Shown: in pieces, positions 1 through 6,530 of the stretch | How the letters are laid out: every line of letters starts with the position of its first letter | How positions within the stretch are numbered: the first letter of the stretch is position 1 | Assembly: GCA_944382025.1 (NCBI GenBank) | Contig: CALWMQ010000162.1 | Location: forward strand, 1 to 10,909 | Source: an uncultured Clostridia bacterium | GTDB lineage: Bacteria > Bacillota > Clostridia > Oscillospirales > Acutalibacteraceae | Direction: 5' to 3' | DNA: 10,909 nucleotides | The notes under the pieces: model-generated | Databases searched by the model: none | What the model was told of the DNA's origin: nothing | Seen by the model: the letters and a program-made list of their open reading frames with translations, nothing else | Made by a program: the position numbers and the translations under genes

Positions 1-119
1 TGTAGTTGGAACCTTTCGTGAACCATCTTGTGGTAGGAGGACGGCACCGATCCACAGCATCCCTTACAGTGTAGCACAGCCCTTGGAGAGGGGCTCTAAT
101 AACTACTACTCTATTATAC
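1..119. mobile_element. Foreign DNA interrupting the GH3 gene, possibly the end of an insertion element
   Basis: The GH3 reading frame matches its family up to the FREVFLPP block and then turns abruptly into CIIE and a stop. The codons for PP end at position 121, so the join lies at about 119/120. The DNA to the left does not continue the GH3 protein in any frame. It contains a small hairpin (AGCCC at 78-82 pairing with GGGCT at 91-95) and reads inward from the join as TGTATAATAGAGTAG. An insertion sequence end is the most natural explanation, but I do not recognise the family. The partner terminus and the transposase would lie outside the window, so a rearrangement or misassembly breakpoint is equally possible. 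No coding region is supported in these bases: the open plus-strand frame from base 2 runs straight through the join into GH3 antisense. Confidence 0.4.
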
Positions 120-819
120 AAGGAGGAAGGAATACTTCCCGGAACTGGCGCATACCCACCGATACGGGCGAGAGGTTGACACCGCCTTCGGGACTGCCGT
201 GGGCGCAGAAATGCTTGATAGTAGCCGCCAGCTTATCCGGAGGGAGGGATTCCTCCGTTCCCTGAAGGCCTTGGATATAGCTTAATCCCAATTCCCCTGT
301 CAGGTAGGGGTCCTCCCCATAGGTTTCTTCCACCCGGCCCCAACGGGGTTCCCGAGCCAGGTCCAAATCGGGGGCCAGGGCCTGGCGGATACCGCATACG
401 GAGGCTTCCTGAGCGATAGCGGAAGCCACCTGTTCCATCAGGGAACGGTTCCAGGCGCTGGACAGGGCGATAGCCTGAGGAAAAACAGTGGCGCCGGGGG
501 ACATATACCCATGCAGGCATTCGCTGATAAAAAGTACAGGGATGCCCAGGCGTGTTTCCTTGAGGCAATATTCCTGGATACTATTGATAATGCTGGCGTT
601 TTTCTCAGGTGAGAGGCGGGGCGCTTCCATGGCGCCGCATCCCATATTTCCTAGTTCCTGAAGGGCGAGCGTGTGGGAAAACGTATCCCCTTCCACCACG
701 GACATGGCACCCAGCATGACGATTTCCCTGAGCTTTTCCTCTAGGGTCATACGCCCCAGTAAATCGTTTACGCGGCTGTCAATGTCCAGGGAGGGATCCA
801 AATACGCGGGGGTGAGCAT
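106..819 (-). pseudogene. GH3 family glycoside hydrolase (beta-glucosidase/xylosidase-like), truncated N-terminal fragment
   Basis: This is the first third of a family GH3 exo-hydrolase (usual length 700-800 residues); 237 codons remain. Visible family blocks, numbered from the chosen start, are the N-terminal segment DSRVNDLLGRMTLEEKL (14-30), SECLHG (99-104), the TVFPQAIALSSAW block (111-123), LAPDLDLAREPRWGRVEETYGEDPYL (148-173), and the IKHFCAHGSPEGG loop (201-213). The catalytic nucleophile Asp normally lies just after the point of truncation, so it is missing and the fragment cannot be an active enzyme. The start is ATG at 819, with AGGTG at 826-830 six bases ahead; an in-frame ATG at 924 lies inside the upstream GH89 coding end and adds residues unlike GH3. 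The gene follows GH89 by 73 bases and was probably co-transcribed. No signal peptide is seen. Sugar specificity cannot be told: GH3 includes beta-glucosidases, xylosidases and beta-N-acetylglucosaminidases. The last four residues come from foreign DNA. Confidence 0.85.
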
Positions 820-825
820 ATGGTT

Positions 826-830
826 CACCT
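826..830 (-). promoter_or_regulatory. Ribosome binding site deciding the GH3 start
   Basis: The minus strand reads AGGTG six bases ahead of ATG at 819. This favours 819 over the longer ATG at 924, whose product would overlap the end of GH89 and start with non-family residues. Confidence 0.6.
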
Positions 831-832
831 GT

Positions 833-858
833 TGGCATACTGTAGGTAAGGTATGCCA
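833..858 (-). repeat. Perfect 8-bp inverted repeat in the GH89-GH3 gap
   Basis: TGGCATAC (833-840) and GTATGCCA (851-858) are perfect inverted copies around a 10-base loop, in the 73-base gap between the GH89 stop and the GH3 start. The hairpin ends two bases before the GH3 ribosome binding site in the transcribed direction. No T-run follows it, so it is not a standard terminator. It could limit translation of the downstream gene or protect the upstream message end. Confidence 0.5.
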
Positions 859-892
859 TCCTTTCCATGAAATCAGAAGTCTTTGCGGGCTA

Positions 893-1450
893 TCAGTCTT
901 GATCGAAGCCCAGGAAAGAGGCAATATTCAGCAGGGCCTGTTTTAAATGGGATGCCGGAACGGTTTCGTAAGGAGCGTCATCATAGACAAAGAGCTCTTC
1001 CCACTCGTACCAGTCGGGTTGAATCATCTGTTCAGGATGATCCATATACAGGCTGAGGAGGGTAAAATAGGCGCTCCAGCGAGGACGGTAGAAACGGGAG
1101 ATCATCCCGGCCCATTCCCGGTGAGAATAATCCCGCAGCCAAACGGCGGCCTGTTTGTGGCCCCAAGTGGTAGAAAGGCGGCGGATCATATAGCGGATTT
1201 CTTTTTGAGCGGCGGGATTTTCCGGCGCGCGCTGTTGAGCGGCATCCAGGTAGGTCCCCAGCATGGTAAGGGGATGGCAGCTCAGGAGAGATTCCTGAAG
1301 GTCCAGATGCAGGAGGAACAGTTGGGTAGACTGGGCAAAGGCGTTTTTATCTTTTGTTTCCCAAGCCTGTTTGATCTGGGCCAGAGTCTGGCGCGCGTGG
1401 TTAGCCAGGCACTGACGGTAAACGTCTACAATGTCAAGCAGAAACCATCG
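893..1450 (-). pseudogene. GH89 alpha-N-acetylglucosaminidase, C-terminal part separated by a frameshift
   Basis: This is the helical C-terminal domain of a NAGLU/GH89 enzyme, in the frame one base away from the main part of the gene (1426-3054). Reading back from the stop at 893, this frame stays open to about 1467 and encodes a segment beginning WFLLDIVDVYRQCLANHAR, the characteristic start of the NAGLU C-terminal helical domain. It continues through LSTTWGH and AGMISRFYRPRW to the end. No in-frame ATG occurs before 1264, so a gene caller would see only the last 123 residues. Restoring one base in the run read as gatggttt (near 1447) would join the two parts into one protein of about 720 residues, the normal size for the family. 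It is not an independent gene. Either the locus is decaying or the base was lost in sequencing. Confidence 0.85.
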
Positions 1451-3054
1451 CTTTGTTTGCAGAGTTCATAATCCTCCAGGAGGAGGCGGGCAGCCTGATA
1501 GAGATATTTGTTATCATAAGTTGGGTGCTGTCCGCCCCAGGTTGAGACGCTGGAAACCTCCAGGGAGGGGCGGGCGCACAGTACGGATTCCAAGGGGGAA
1601 TCAATACCGCCTTCCATATAGATATATTTCCCCAGGATGGACAGGGCCTGAGCTGCGTGAGGGGCCTGGCAGCCATAGCGGCGCATGGCGTAATCGGACA
1701 AGTAGTCGGACAGCATGGGTTTTGACTTGGCGAAGGAGATGGTCTGGAAGACGTCGAAGAAGATTTCGTCTATGGTGATGGCTTCCGGCAGCATACCGAT
1801 GCCCACCATGGCGTTTTCCGGGTTTTGGTCTGCGATGCGGAAGGGATCATAGAGGCTGGCGGTCAGGTTACCGCTCAGGTTCCGGGTACCGCCGAAATTG
1901 TTGACGGTGCAGTACAGCCAGGGAGTATTAGCGAAATCATCCCCAGCGTTAAAGTTCTTATCTGACAACAGGTTGGCGATCAGGAGATGTTCGGCGGGAA
2001 TGCTGCGGAGCATAGGGCGTTGAGGATTGTCTCCCCAACCCTGCAGGAACCACACGGCATGGGGGTTGGCGTATTCCATGGCGGAAAAGACGGTGGCACC
2101 GTAGGCTTCCACATTAAAGCCCTGGGTAATACCGCCCTCATGGAAGGGGTCGATGGAATAATAGGCGCATTTCCCGAACAGGTCCTGGGAGATATCATAG
2201 AAGGAATGGGCCATATCCATAAACAGGGGATGGGTATAGTCCAGGATAGCGGGGCGTTGGAAGCCGAACCATTCGCCCTGGGAAAGGAGTTTCGCGTCCG
2301 GGAAGTGGTCCAGGAAGTCGGGGGGGACGAAGCCGCAGTAACCTGGGAGAACGATTTCGGCGCCGAAGGCCCGCATTTTCCGGCTGATCTTTTGGGAGAG
2401 AGCCCGCTGCTCTTCCAGCCACTCATCCGACAAAGGCAAATCGTAACCGGACATATTTCCCATCCATTGCCAGGGGAGATGAGCGGGATCACATAAGAAA
2501 TTTTTGGCCTGGCTATCGGAGTAGCCTTTTTGGCGGAGCAGACGGTACCAGACATTTTCGTGGCCAACCGGGTTCAGGATCAGGTTCACGCCGCTGAGAA
2601 GGAGCCAGTCGGTCAGCTTTTCAAAGTCCTTCCCGGTCCAAAAGGCCATGGTGTAGCCGAAGGTACAGAAGTTAAAGAAATAGCGATAGAGAAAAGGGGA
2701 GAGGGTCTCATACGGGGAACCTACAGGAGGAGGTACAGGAGGCAAAGTGATTCGGCGTGTGAGGGGACCGATACAGCACCCGCATTTTTCCCGAAGGTAC
2801 CAGGCAATGGCGGAGCAGGCGGCTACACCGCTGGAAGCGGCGATCTGAATTTTATTGTTTTTAGCGTCACAGATAGAAAATCCGTCCTTACCGTCAGTGC
2901 GGGGAATATGTAGGAATTCAAAAGCAGAGGCGTAGGCTTGGCTGGAGGTAACACGGCATATCAAATCGTGCAGCTCCTGAGGACATAAGGTATTGGAAAA
3001 ATTTTGCGTTTTCATACCGGCAGCGTTTTGTTTAATTTGTTCCAGAGTATCCAT
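1426..3054 (-). CDS. GH89 alpha-N-acetylglucosaminidase (NAGLU family), N-terminal and catalytic domains; 3' end frameshifted
   Basis: GH89 enzymes release terminal alpha-linked N-acetylglucosamine. The human homologue acts on heparan sulfate, and the Clostridium perfringens homologue acts on alpha-1,4-GlcNAc caps of gastric mucin. Residues 1-115 form the small N-terminal alpha/beta domain and about 120-435 form the TIM barrel. YYSIDPFHEGG contains the expected acid/base Glu306, and GIGMLPEAI contains the expected nucleophile Glu424. Their 118-residue spacing equals that of the characterised C. perfringens enzyme (Glu483/Glu601, from memory). The ATG at 3054 has AGGAGG at 3065-3070. There is no signal peptide or membrane segment, so a cytoplasmic enzyme is inferred. 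The frame stops after 542 residues, where homologues continue into the helical domain; the rest is present one frame away (893-1450). The first gene of the leftward operon, it diverges from the GH16 gene. Family assignment is firm; activity depends on whether the frameshift is real. Confidence 0.93.
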   Translation of the reverse strand: MDTLEQIKQNAAGMKTQNFSNTLCPQELHDLICRVTSSQAYASAFEFLHIPRTDGKDGFSICDAKNNKIQIAASSGVAACSAIAWYLREKCGCCIGPLTRRITLPPVPPPVGSPYETLSPFLYRYFFNFCTFGYTMAFWTGKDFEKLTDWLLLSGVNLILNPVGHENVWYRLLRQKGYSDSQAKNFLCDPAHLPWQWMGNMSGYDLPLSDEWLEEQRALSQKISRKMRAFGAEIVLPGYCGFVPPDFLDHFPDAKLLSQGEWFGFQRPAILDYTHPLFMDMAHSFYDISQDLFGKCAYYSIDPFHEGGITQGFNVEAYGATVFSAMEYANPHAVWFLQGWGDNPQRPMLRSIPAEHLLIANLLSDKNFNAGDDFANTPWLYCTVNNFGGTRNLSGNLTASLYDPFRIADQNPENAMVGIGMLPEAITIDEIFFDVFQTISFAKSKPMLSDYLSDYAMRRYGCQAPHAAQALSILGKYIYMEGGIDSPLESVLCARPSLEVSSVSTWGGQHPTYDNKYLYQAARLLLEDYELCKQSDGFCLTL

Positions 3055-3064
3055 GACGTTTCTC

Positions 3065-3070
3065 CCTCCT
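3065..3070 (-). promoter_or_regulatory. Ribosome binding site of the GH89 gene
   Basis: The minus strand reads AGGAGG ten bases ahead of ATG at 3054, a near-consensus Shine-Dalgarno site that fixes the start. Confidence 0.75.
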
Positions 3071-3074
3071 GAGA

Positions 3075-3111
3075 CACGCGCCGATTTTGGCGGGATAAAG
3101 GGTTGCGCGTG
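3075..3111 (-). promoter_or_regulatory. Inverted repeat in the GH89 leader
   Basis: CACGCGC (3075-3081) and GCGCGTG (3105-3111) are perfect inverted copies separated by 23 bases, just upstream of the GH89 ribosome binding site. In the transcript this would form a GC-rich stem; as DNA it could be an operator. No T-run follows. Function is not shown. Confidence 0.4.
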
Positions 3112-3136
3112 GCTATGGTAATCTTTTACGAGTACC

Positions 3137-3142
3137 AGTATA
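3137..3142 (-). promoter_or_regulatory. Possible -10 element for the leftward GH89-GH3 operon
   Basis: The minus strand reads TATACT at 3142-3137, about 83 bases ahead of the GH89 start. This is a good match to a sigma-A -10 box, but no convincing -35 hexamer lies 16-18 bases further up, so an activator or a different promoter may be used. Confidence 0.3.
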
Positions 3143-3165
3143 CCGCTTAAAGGAGGTGGCGGTTT

Positions 3166-3440
3166 GTAATTTTAAAAAATGTATTTATGTTTTTTTAAAA
3201 CAGAATGAAGGTAGATATCAATATTTCCATAAATAGGGTTGAAAGGAAGAAAGTGGGAAAAAGTAGTAAAGTGCTCGCATAGGAAAAAATATTACAAATA
3301 GTTAACAGAATGTAGTTAGTATTCACAACTTTCCGTATGGCCCAATTATACAAAAATATATTTATTAAATTATTGGAATGTACATTTTTGCTTTTTGGAC
3401 AACGAAAGAGTATCAAAAATCATAAATGCATCCTGAAAAA
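3166..3440. other. AT-rich core of the divergent intergenic region, no gene seen
   Basis: Base composition falls sharply to AT-rich compared with the GC-rich genes on both sides, with several A and T runs. The only open frame (minus strand, 3195-3416, 73 residues) is explained by this composition: it has no good ribosome binding site and no recognisable protein. The stretch probably carries promoter and regulator-binding functions for the two divergent operons, or marks a horizontally acquired joint between them. Confidence 0.5.
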
Positions 3441-3464
3441 CCGTAAATCCATATAAAGCCTGCA

Positions 3465-3473
3465 TGGTATACT
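3465..3473 (+). promoter_or_regulatory. Extended -10 promoter for the rightward operon
   Basis: TG-G-TATACT (TG at 3465-3466, hexamer 3468-3473) fits an extended -10 element. No good -35 hexamer is visible at 3445-3450, as is common for extended -10 or activator-dependent promoters. Predicted transcription would start near 3480, leaving a leader of about 90 bases that contains the inverted repeats at 3491-3518 and 3523-3542. Confidence 0.45.
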
Positions 3474-3490
3474 TTCATTGTAATAGACGA

Positions 3491-3518
3491 CATTTGCAGC
3501 TTGTTCCTGTTGCAAATG
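3491..3518. promoter_or_regulatory. Operator-like inverted repeat 1 upstream of GH16
   Basis: CATTTGCA (3491-3498) and TGCAAATG (3511-3518) are perfect 8-base inverted copies with a 12-base spacer, located just downstream of the candidate promoter. This is a plausible repressor operator or leader hairpin. The core TTTGC/GCAAA recurs in the second repeat at 3523-3542. Confidence 0.5.
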
Positions 3519-3522
3519 CCCA

Positions 3523-3542
3523 ATTTTGCCTTTATGCAAAAT
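3523..3542. promoter_or_regulatory. Operator-like inverted repeat 2 upstream of GH16
   Basis: ATTTTGC (3523-3529) and GCAAAAT (3536-3542) are perfect 7-base inverted copies with a 6-base spacer, only four bases after the first repeat. TGCAAATG at 3511 and TGCAAAATG at 3535 form a direct pair of half-sites 24 bases apart, a spacing of just over two helical turns. Confidence 0.5.
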
Positions 3543-3571
3543 GAAACAACGGTTTTTTAGGGGTGTTAAGG

Positions 3572-3826
3572 ATGGAAAAACTTAAACTTCAGCAGGTAGA
3601 ACCGCATCCGGATCTGCCGGGTTATGACGCGTGGTACAGTTTTTCGGTACGACGGGACGGGCATGAGCTCAGCGCCGACGAGTTTACGCTTCGTACGGAT
3701 CTGGCGTGCCGGATCCAGGGGAATGAGGTCACCGTACCGCTGGCGGTGAAAGAACAGAACGCGGGGGTACGGATGGGAAAAGCGGTAAGGTATCTATTCC
3801 CAGTCTCGGAAGGAAATGGGAAATAG
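3572..3826 (+). pseudogene. N-terminal part of the GH16 gene, separated by a frameshift (unrecognised domain)
   Basis: The ATG at 3572 is preceded by AGGGG at 3559-3563; a GTG at 3563 would sit on that site and is less likely. The 84 residues contain YDAWYSFSVRRDG and VPLAVKEQNAG, look like a beta-strand-rich accessory domain, and match no family I recognise. The frame stops at 3824-3826. From about 3811 the frame one base back encodes RKWEIAINDDFDGTSLNADIW, the classic opening of a GH16 catalytic domain, and runs on without a stop into the GH16 reading frame. One base lost in the stretch ggaaggaaa (3808-3816) accounts for the break. No standard slippery heptamer is present, so programmed frameshifting is unlikely. 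There is no signal peptide at this N-terminus, which is unusual for a GH16 enzyme. First gene of the rightward operon. Confidence 0.75.
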
Positions 3827-4683
3827 CGATAAACGATGACTTTGACGGGACATCTTTAAACGCGGACATCTGGGGAATTCATGAGGCGGGCTGTATATAT
3901 CCAGGGATGCCGGCATATTTTGATCAGGAAGCGGTTGAGGTATCCAACGGCACGGTGAAATTGAATGTGATCAACAAGAAATCCACCCTAAGAGGGCAGG
4001 ACTTTCATTATAAGCTGGGCGGGATTTCCACAGCCGGAAAATACTTACAGCAAGGCGGCTGTTACATAGCGTCTATCAAGCTGCCGAATTACAGTGGTAT
4101 CTGTCCGGCGTTTTGGTTACTGGCGGAAGGCGGCTATGGACAAGGGCATACCTTTTTTGATTCTAACGCGCCCAGTAAAGGCTGCTGCGAGATAGATATT
4201 ATTGAGTCATCGCCTGCTTTTGGGGGCGGCTATTCCATTGCCGAACACTATTATGACCTAAATGCCGACAGTGCCCATACATCCAAAAGTAATATGGTAA
4301 CTCCGCCTGCGGACATTTATGATGGAGAATTCCATACATTCGGATTGGTGGATCTGCCGGACGCTTCCTACTATTATTGTGACGGAGAGCTGATGGTCAG
4401 TTACCCTCATACATATACGGGGGATAATAACGGCGCGGCTATTGGAGTAAAAAAGAGCTATATGATCCTGTCCGTCGCGATTAACGCCAATGGTCCAAAC
4501 GAATGGACAGGCAGCTGGAGTTTCACCGAAAAGGATTTCCCGTTGACAACCGAAGTGGATTGGGTTAACATGTTTTTCATAGGCCTGGCTGGGCGGACTT
4601 GGACAAAGGCGACAATACCGGAAATGAACCGCCCCCATAAAGCGGCGCCGGTATCCGTCAACGCTCGAGCAAGGGAGTTATAG
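3811..4683 (+). CDS. GH16 family glycoside hydrolase (endo-beta-galactosidase/glucanase-like) catalytic domain, 5' frameshifted
   Basis: GH16 enzymes cut internal beta-1,3 or beta-1,4 linkages in glucans or galactans; some members cleave poly-LacNAc within mucin O-glycans. The jelly-roll domain starts at NDDFDGTSLNADIW (frame open from about 3811; the first ATG in this frame is only at 3907). It continues through GGISTAGKY and PAFWLL to EIDIIE, the family E-x-D-x-x-E signature. The nucleophile Glu codon is at 4189-4191 and the acid/base Glu codon at 4204-4206. The SIAEHYYDL and EFHTFGL strands follow, and the protein ends soon after the jelly roll, with no binding module. Two Cys directly precede the signature. 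The gene is followed by GH20 after 41 bases. Companions that remove GlcNAc, GalNAc and Gal suggest a host-glycan target over plant glucan, but this is inference. Family is firm, substrate open. Confidence 0.88.
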   Translation, partial: RKWEIAINDDFDGTSLNADIWGIHEAGCIYPGMPAYFDQEAVEVSNGTVKLNVINKKSTLRGQDFHYKLGGISTAGKYLQQGGCYIASIKLPNYSGICPAFWLLAEGGYGQGHTFFDSNAPSKGCCEIDIIESSPAFGGGYSIAEHYYDLNADSAHTSKSNMVTPPADIYDGEFHTFGLVDLPDASYYYCDGELMVSYPHTYTGDNNGAAIGVKKSYMILSVAINANGPNEWTGSWSFTEKDFPLTTEVDWVNMFFIGLAGRTWTKATIPEMNRPHKAAPVSVNARAREL

Positions 4684-4724
4684 GAGGATGGGTGAATGGC
4701 CCATTTTAGGAAAGGAAGATTGGT

Positions 4725-6350
4725 ATGAAAGAAAATCCGGGGAAATTCCGACGTTTAGGAACGATGCTGGATTGTTCCCGCAATGGGGTGATGACGGTAG
4801 GGTCGGTCAAACGTTGGATTGACCTGAGCGCCATGATGGGGAACAATATGCTCATGCTGTATACGGAGGATACCTATGAGATGGAAGGACAGCCGTATTT
4901 TGGGTATGGGCGCGGCCGCTACACTAAGGAGGAGCTGAAAGAGATTGACGCGTACGGCCAGTCTAAAGGCGTGGAAGTCATGGCGTGTATACAGACCCTG
5001 GCCCACTTGAATGGGATTACCCGCTGGCCGGCGTACCAGCCCCTGATTGATACCGATGATATCCTGCTGGCCGGGGATGAACGGGTATATGAGCTGATTG
5101 AGTCTATGTTCCGGACGATTTCGGAATGCTTTACCTCACGGGTCGTGAATATCGGTATGGATGAGGCCCATATGATCGGGCGCGGCCGTTATTATGACCT
5201 GCATGGGGATGCCGACCGCTCGGAGATCCTCCTGGACCATATTACCCGGGTGGCGCAAATCGGGAAACGGTATGGGCTTACCATGTGTATGTGGTCGGAT
5301 ATGTTTTACCGCCTGGTGGTAGGGGATTATTATGACAGTAATGCCCCCATCCGCGAGGATATCCGCAGCCGTATCCCGGAAAATGTGGAACTGATTTACT
5401 GGGATTATTATTCCACCGACCCGCAGCGGTATCGGGATATGATGGAATCCCATGCCAAGATGAAACCTGGGTTCTGGTTCGCGGGAGGGTTATGGACCTG
5501 GGCAGGCTTTACGCCACACAATCTTTACAGCCAAAGGGCATCCAAAGCGGCTCTTCCCGCCTGCGTGGAAGCGGGAGTACAAGATGTGTTTCTCACCCTC
5601 TGGGGCGATAACGGAGGGGAAACCTCCAAATTTTCCATACTGCCCTCCTGGTTTTACGCCTCTGAGCTGGCCAAGGGGAATACGGATGAACAGCAGATCC
5701 GGGAAAAGTTCAGTCAACAGTTTGGGATCGCTTGGGACGACTTTATGCTGCTGGATCTGCCGGGAAGCCCTAATTCCTGGGCCGGTGAGGATACGGTGAT
5801 CAACGCTGAAAAATATCTGCTGTACAATGACCCGTTCCATGGGCTTCTGGATTCCACCCTGCGGGGAGATGAAGGAGCCAGCTATGAGGAATGCGGGGAG
5901 AAATTGCTTCCTCTGTGCGGCCATCCGGAATGGGGGTATCTGTTTGAGACCCAGCGGATGTTGTGCCGGGTATTGGCTATCAAAGCCAATCTGGGCCAGC
6001 GGACCAGAGCCGCGTACACGGCTGGGGATGCAGAGGCGTTATCGGCGGTTATCAAGGAATATAAGACCCTTGAAGAGCGTCTGGAGGACTTCTATGGGGC
6101 TTTTTCACGTCAGTGGTACCGAGAAAATAAAGGGCAAGGTTTTGAGGTTCAGGATATCCGTTTAGGCGGCCTGATGCGGCGGGTCAAGCATTGCCGTGAG
6201 ATGCTGGAGAACTATCAACAGGGTACACTGGAGAGAATTCCGGAATTAGAGGAAACACTTTTGGACTTGACCGGTAAGGGGACGGATTTCCAGAAACAAC
6301 CGGTTTATGTCAATCATTGGCAAGCGATCGCCACGGCTAATATTTTATAA
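4725..6350 (+). CDS. GH20 family beta-N-acetylhexosaminidase, cytoplasmic type
   Basis: GH20 enzymes remove terminal beta-linked GlcNAc or GalNAc using the substrate's own acetamido group. The 541-residue protein lacks a signal peptide and the usual N-terminal GH20b domain. It opens directly with the TIM barrel (RRLGTMLDCSRNGVMTV) and resembles Streptococcus pneumoniae GH20C-type intracellular enzymes. The barrel includes LYTEDTYEMEGQPYFGYGRGRYTKEEL and the catalytic Asp-Glu pair at residues 146-147 in NIGMDEAHMIGRGRY; the Asp would orient the acetamido group and the Glu act as acid/base. Downstream are SDMFYRL, IYWDYY, FAGGLWTWAGF and LTLWGDNGGE, which supply the aromatic wall of the sugar pocket. 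A helical C-terminal region follows (about 380-541). The ATG is preceded by AGGAAAGGAAG (4708-4717). It sits between GH16 and GH123 in the same direction, fitting trimming of oligosaccharides released by the endo-enzyme. Confidence 0.9.
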   Translation: MKENPGKFRRLGTMLDCSRNGVMTVGSVKRWIDLSAMMGNNMLMLYTEDTYEMEGQPYFGYGRGRYTKEELKEIDAYGQSKGVEVMACIQTLAHLNGITRWPAYQPLIDTDDILLAGDERVYELIESMFRTISECFTSRVVNIGMDEAHMIGRGRYYDLHGDADRSEILLDHITRVAQIGKRYGLTMCMWSDMFYRLVVGDYYDSNAPIREDIRSRIPENVELIYWDYYSTDPQRYRDMMESHAKMKPGFWFAGGLWTWAGFTPHNLYSQRASKAALPACVEAGVQDVFLTLWGDNGGETSKFSILPSWFYASELAKGNTDEQQIREKFSQQFGIAWDDFMLLDLPGSPNSWAGEDTVINAEKYLLYNDPFHGLLDSTLRGDEGASYEECGEKLLPLCGHPEWGYLFETQRMLCRVLAIKANLGQRTRAAYTAGDAEALSAVIKEYKTLEERLEDFYGAFSRQWYRENKGQGFEVQDIRLGGLMRRVKHCREMLENYQQGTLERIPELEETLLDLTGKGTDFQKQPVYVNHWQAIATANIL

Positions 6351-6409
6351 AGCGGATGGATAGGGACCAGCTCTTCCCCATACGTGGCAGTGGTATCCAC
6401 AGTGGCTTT

Positions 6410-6444
6410 TTTATCGGGTGGGGACCTTATGCCTGCCCGATAAA
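6410..6444 (+). repeat. Strong inverted repeat between GH20 and GH123
   Basis: TTTATCGGG (6410-6418) and CCCGATAAA (6436-6444) are perfect 9-base inverted copies; wobble and GC pairs can extend the stem inward. It lies in the 180-base GH20-GH123 gap. A T-run precedes rather than follows it, so it is a poor intrinsic terminator in either direction. It may be an internal processing or message-stability hairpin that sets expression of GH123-GH35 apart from GH16-GH20. I see no gene or clear promoter in the rest of the gap. Confidence 0.5.
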
Positions 6445-6530
6445 TTTATGTTAGAAACGGTCAAGGGCGGGCTTGAGACCGACGTTTGAACGAGGGACCT
6501 CCACAGAAGGGGCAGGAAAGGAGACAGCCA

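Noticed and set aside
83..265. 60-residue plus-strand frame across the left junction
   Set aside because: Runs from the foreign DNA into GH3 antisense; begins at TTG with no supporting features.
820..924. Longer GH3 start at ATG 924
   Set aside because: The extra residues overlap the GH89 end and do not resemble GH3; ATG 819 has a well-placed AGGTG.
947..2913. Long open frames on the plus strand opposite GH89
   Set aside because: Antisense shadows of a well-supported GH89 gene; no family resemblance.
3195..3416. 73-residue minus-strand frame in the AT-rich intergenic region
   Set aside because: Composition-driven, no clear ribosome binding site, no recognisable protein; better explained as promoter DNA.
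3805..3826. Programmed -1 frameshift joining the two GH16 parts
   Set aside because: No X-XXY-YYZ slippery heptamer in the right phase and no expected biological reason; GH16 genes are normally continuous.
6360..6412. GTGG/CCAC stem followed by T-run as terminator after GH20
   Set aside because: The stem has only four pairs and is separated from the T-run by several bases; too weak to call.
6486..6530. TTG start for GH123 at 6486
   Set aside because: Lacks a good ribosome binding site and adds non-family residues; ATG 6531 has AAAGGAG seven bases ahead.
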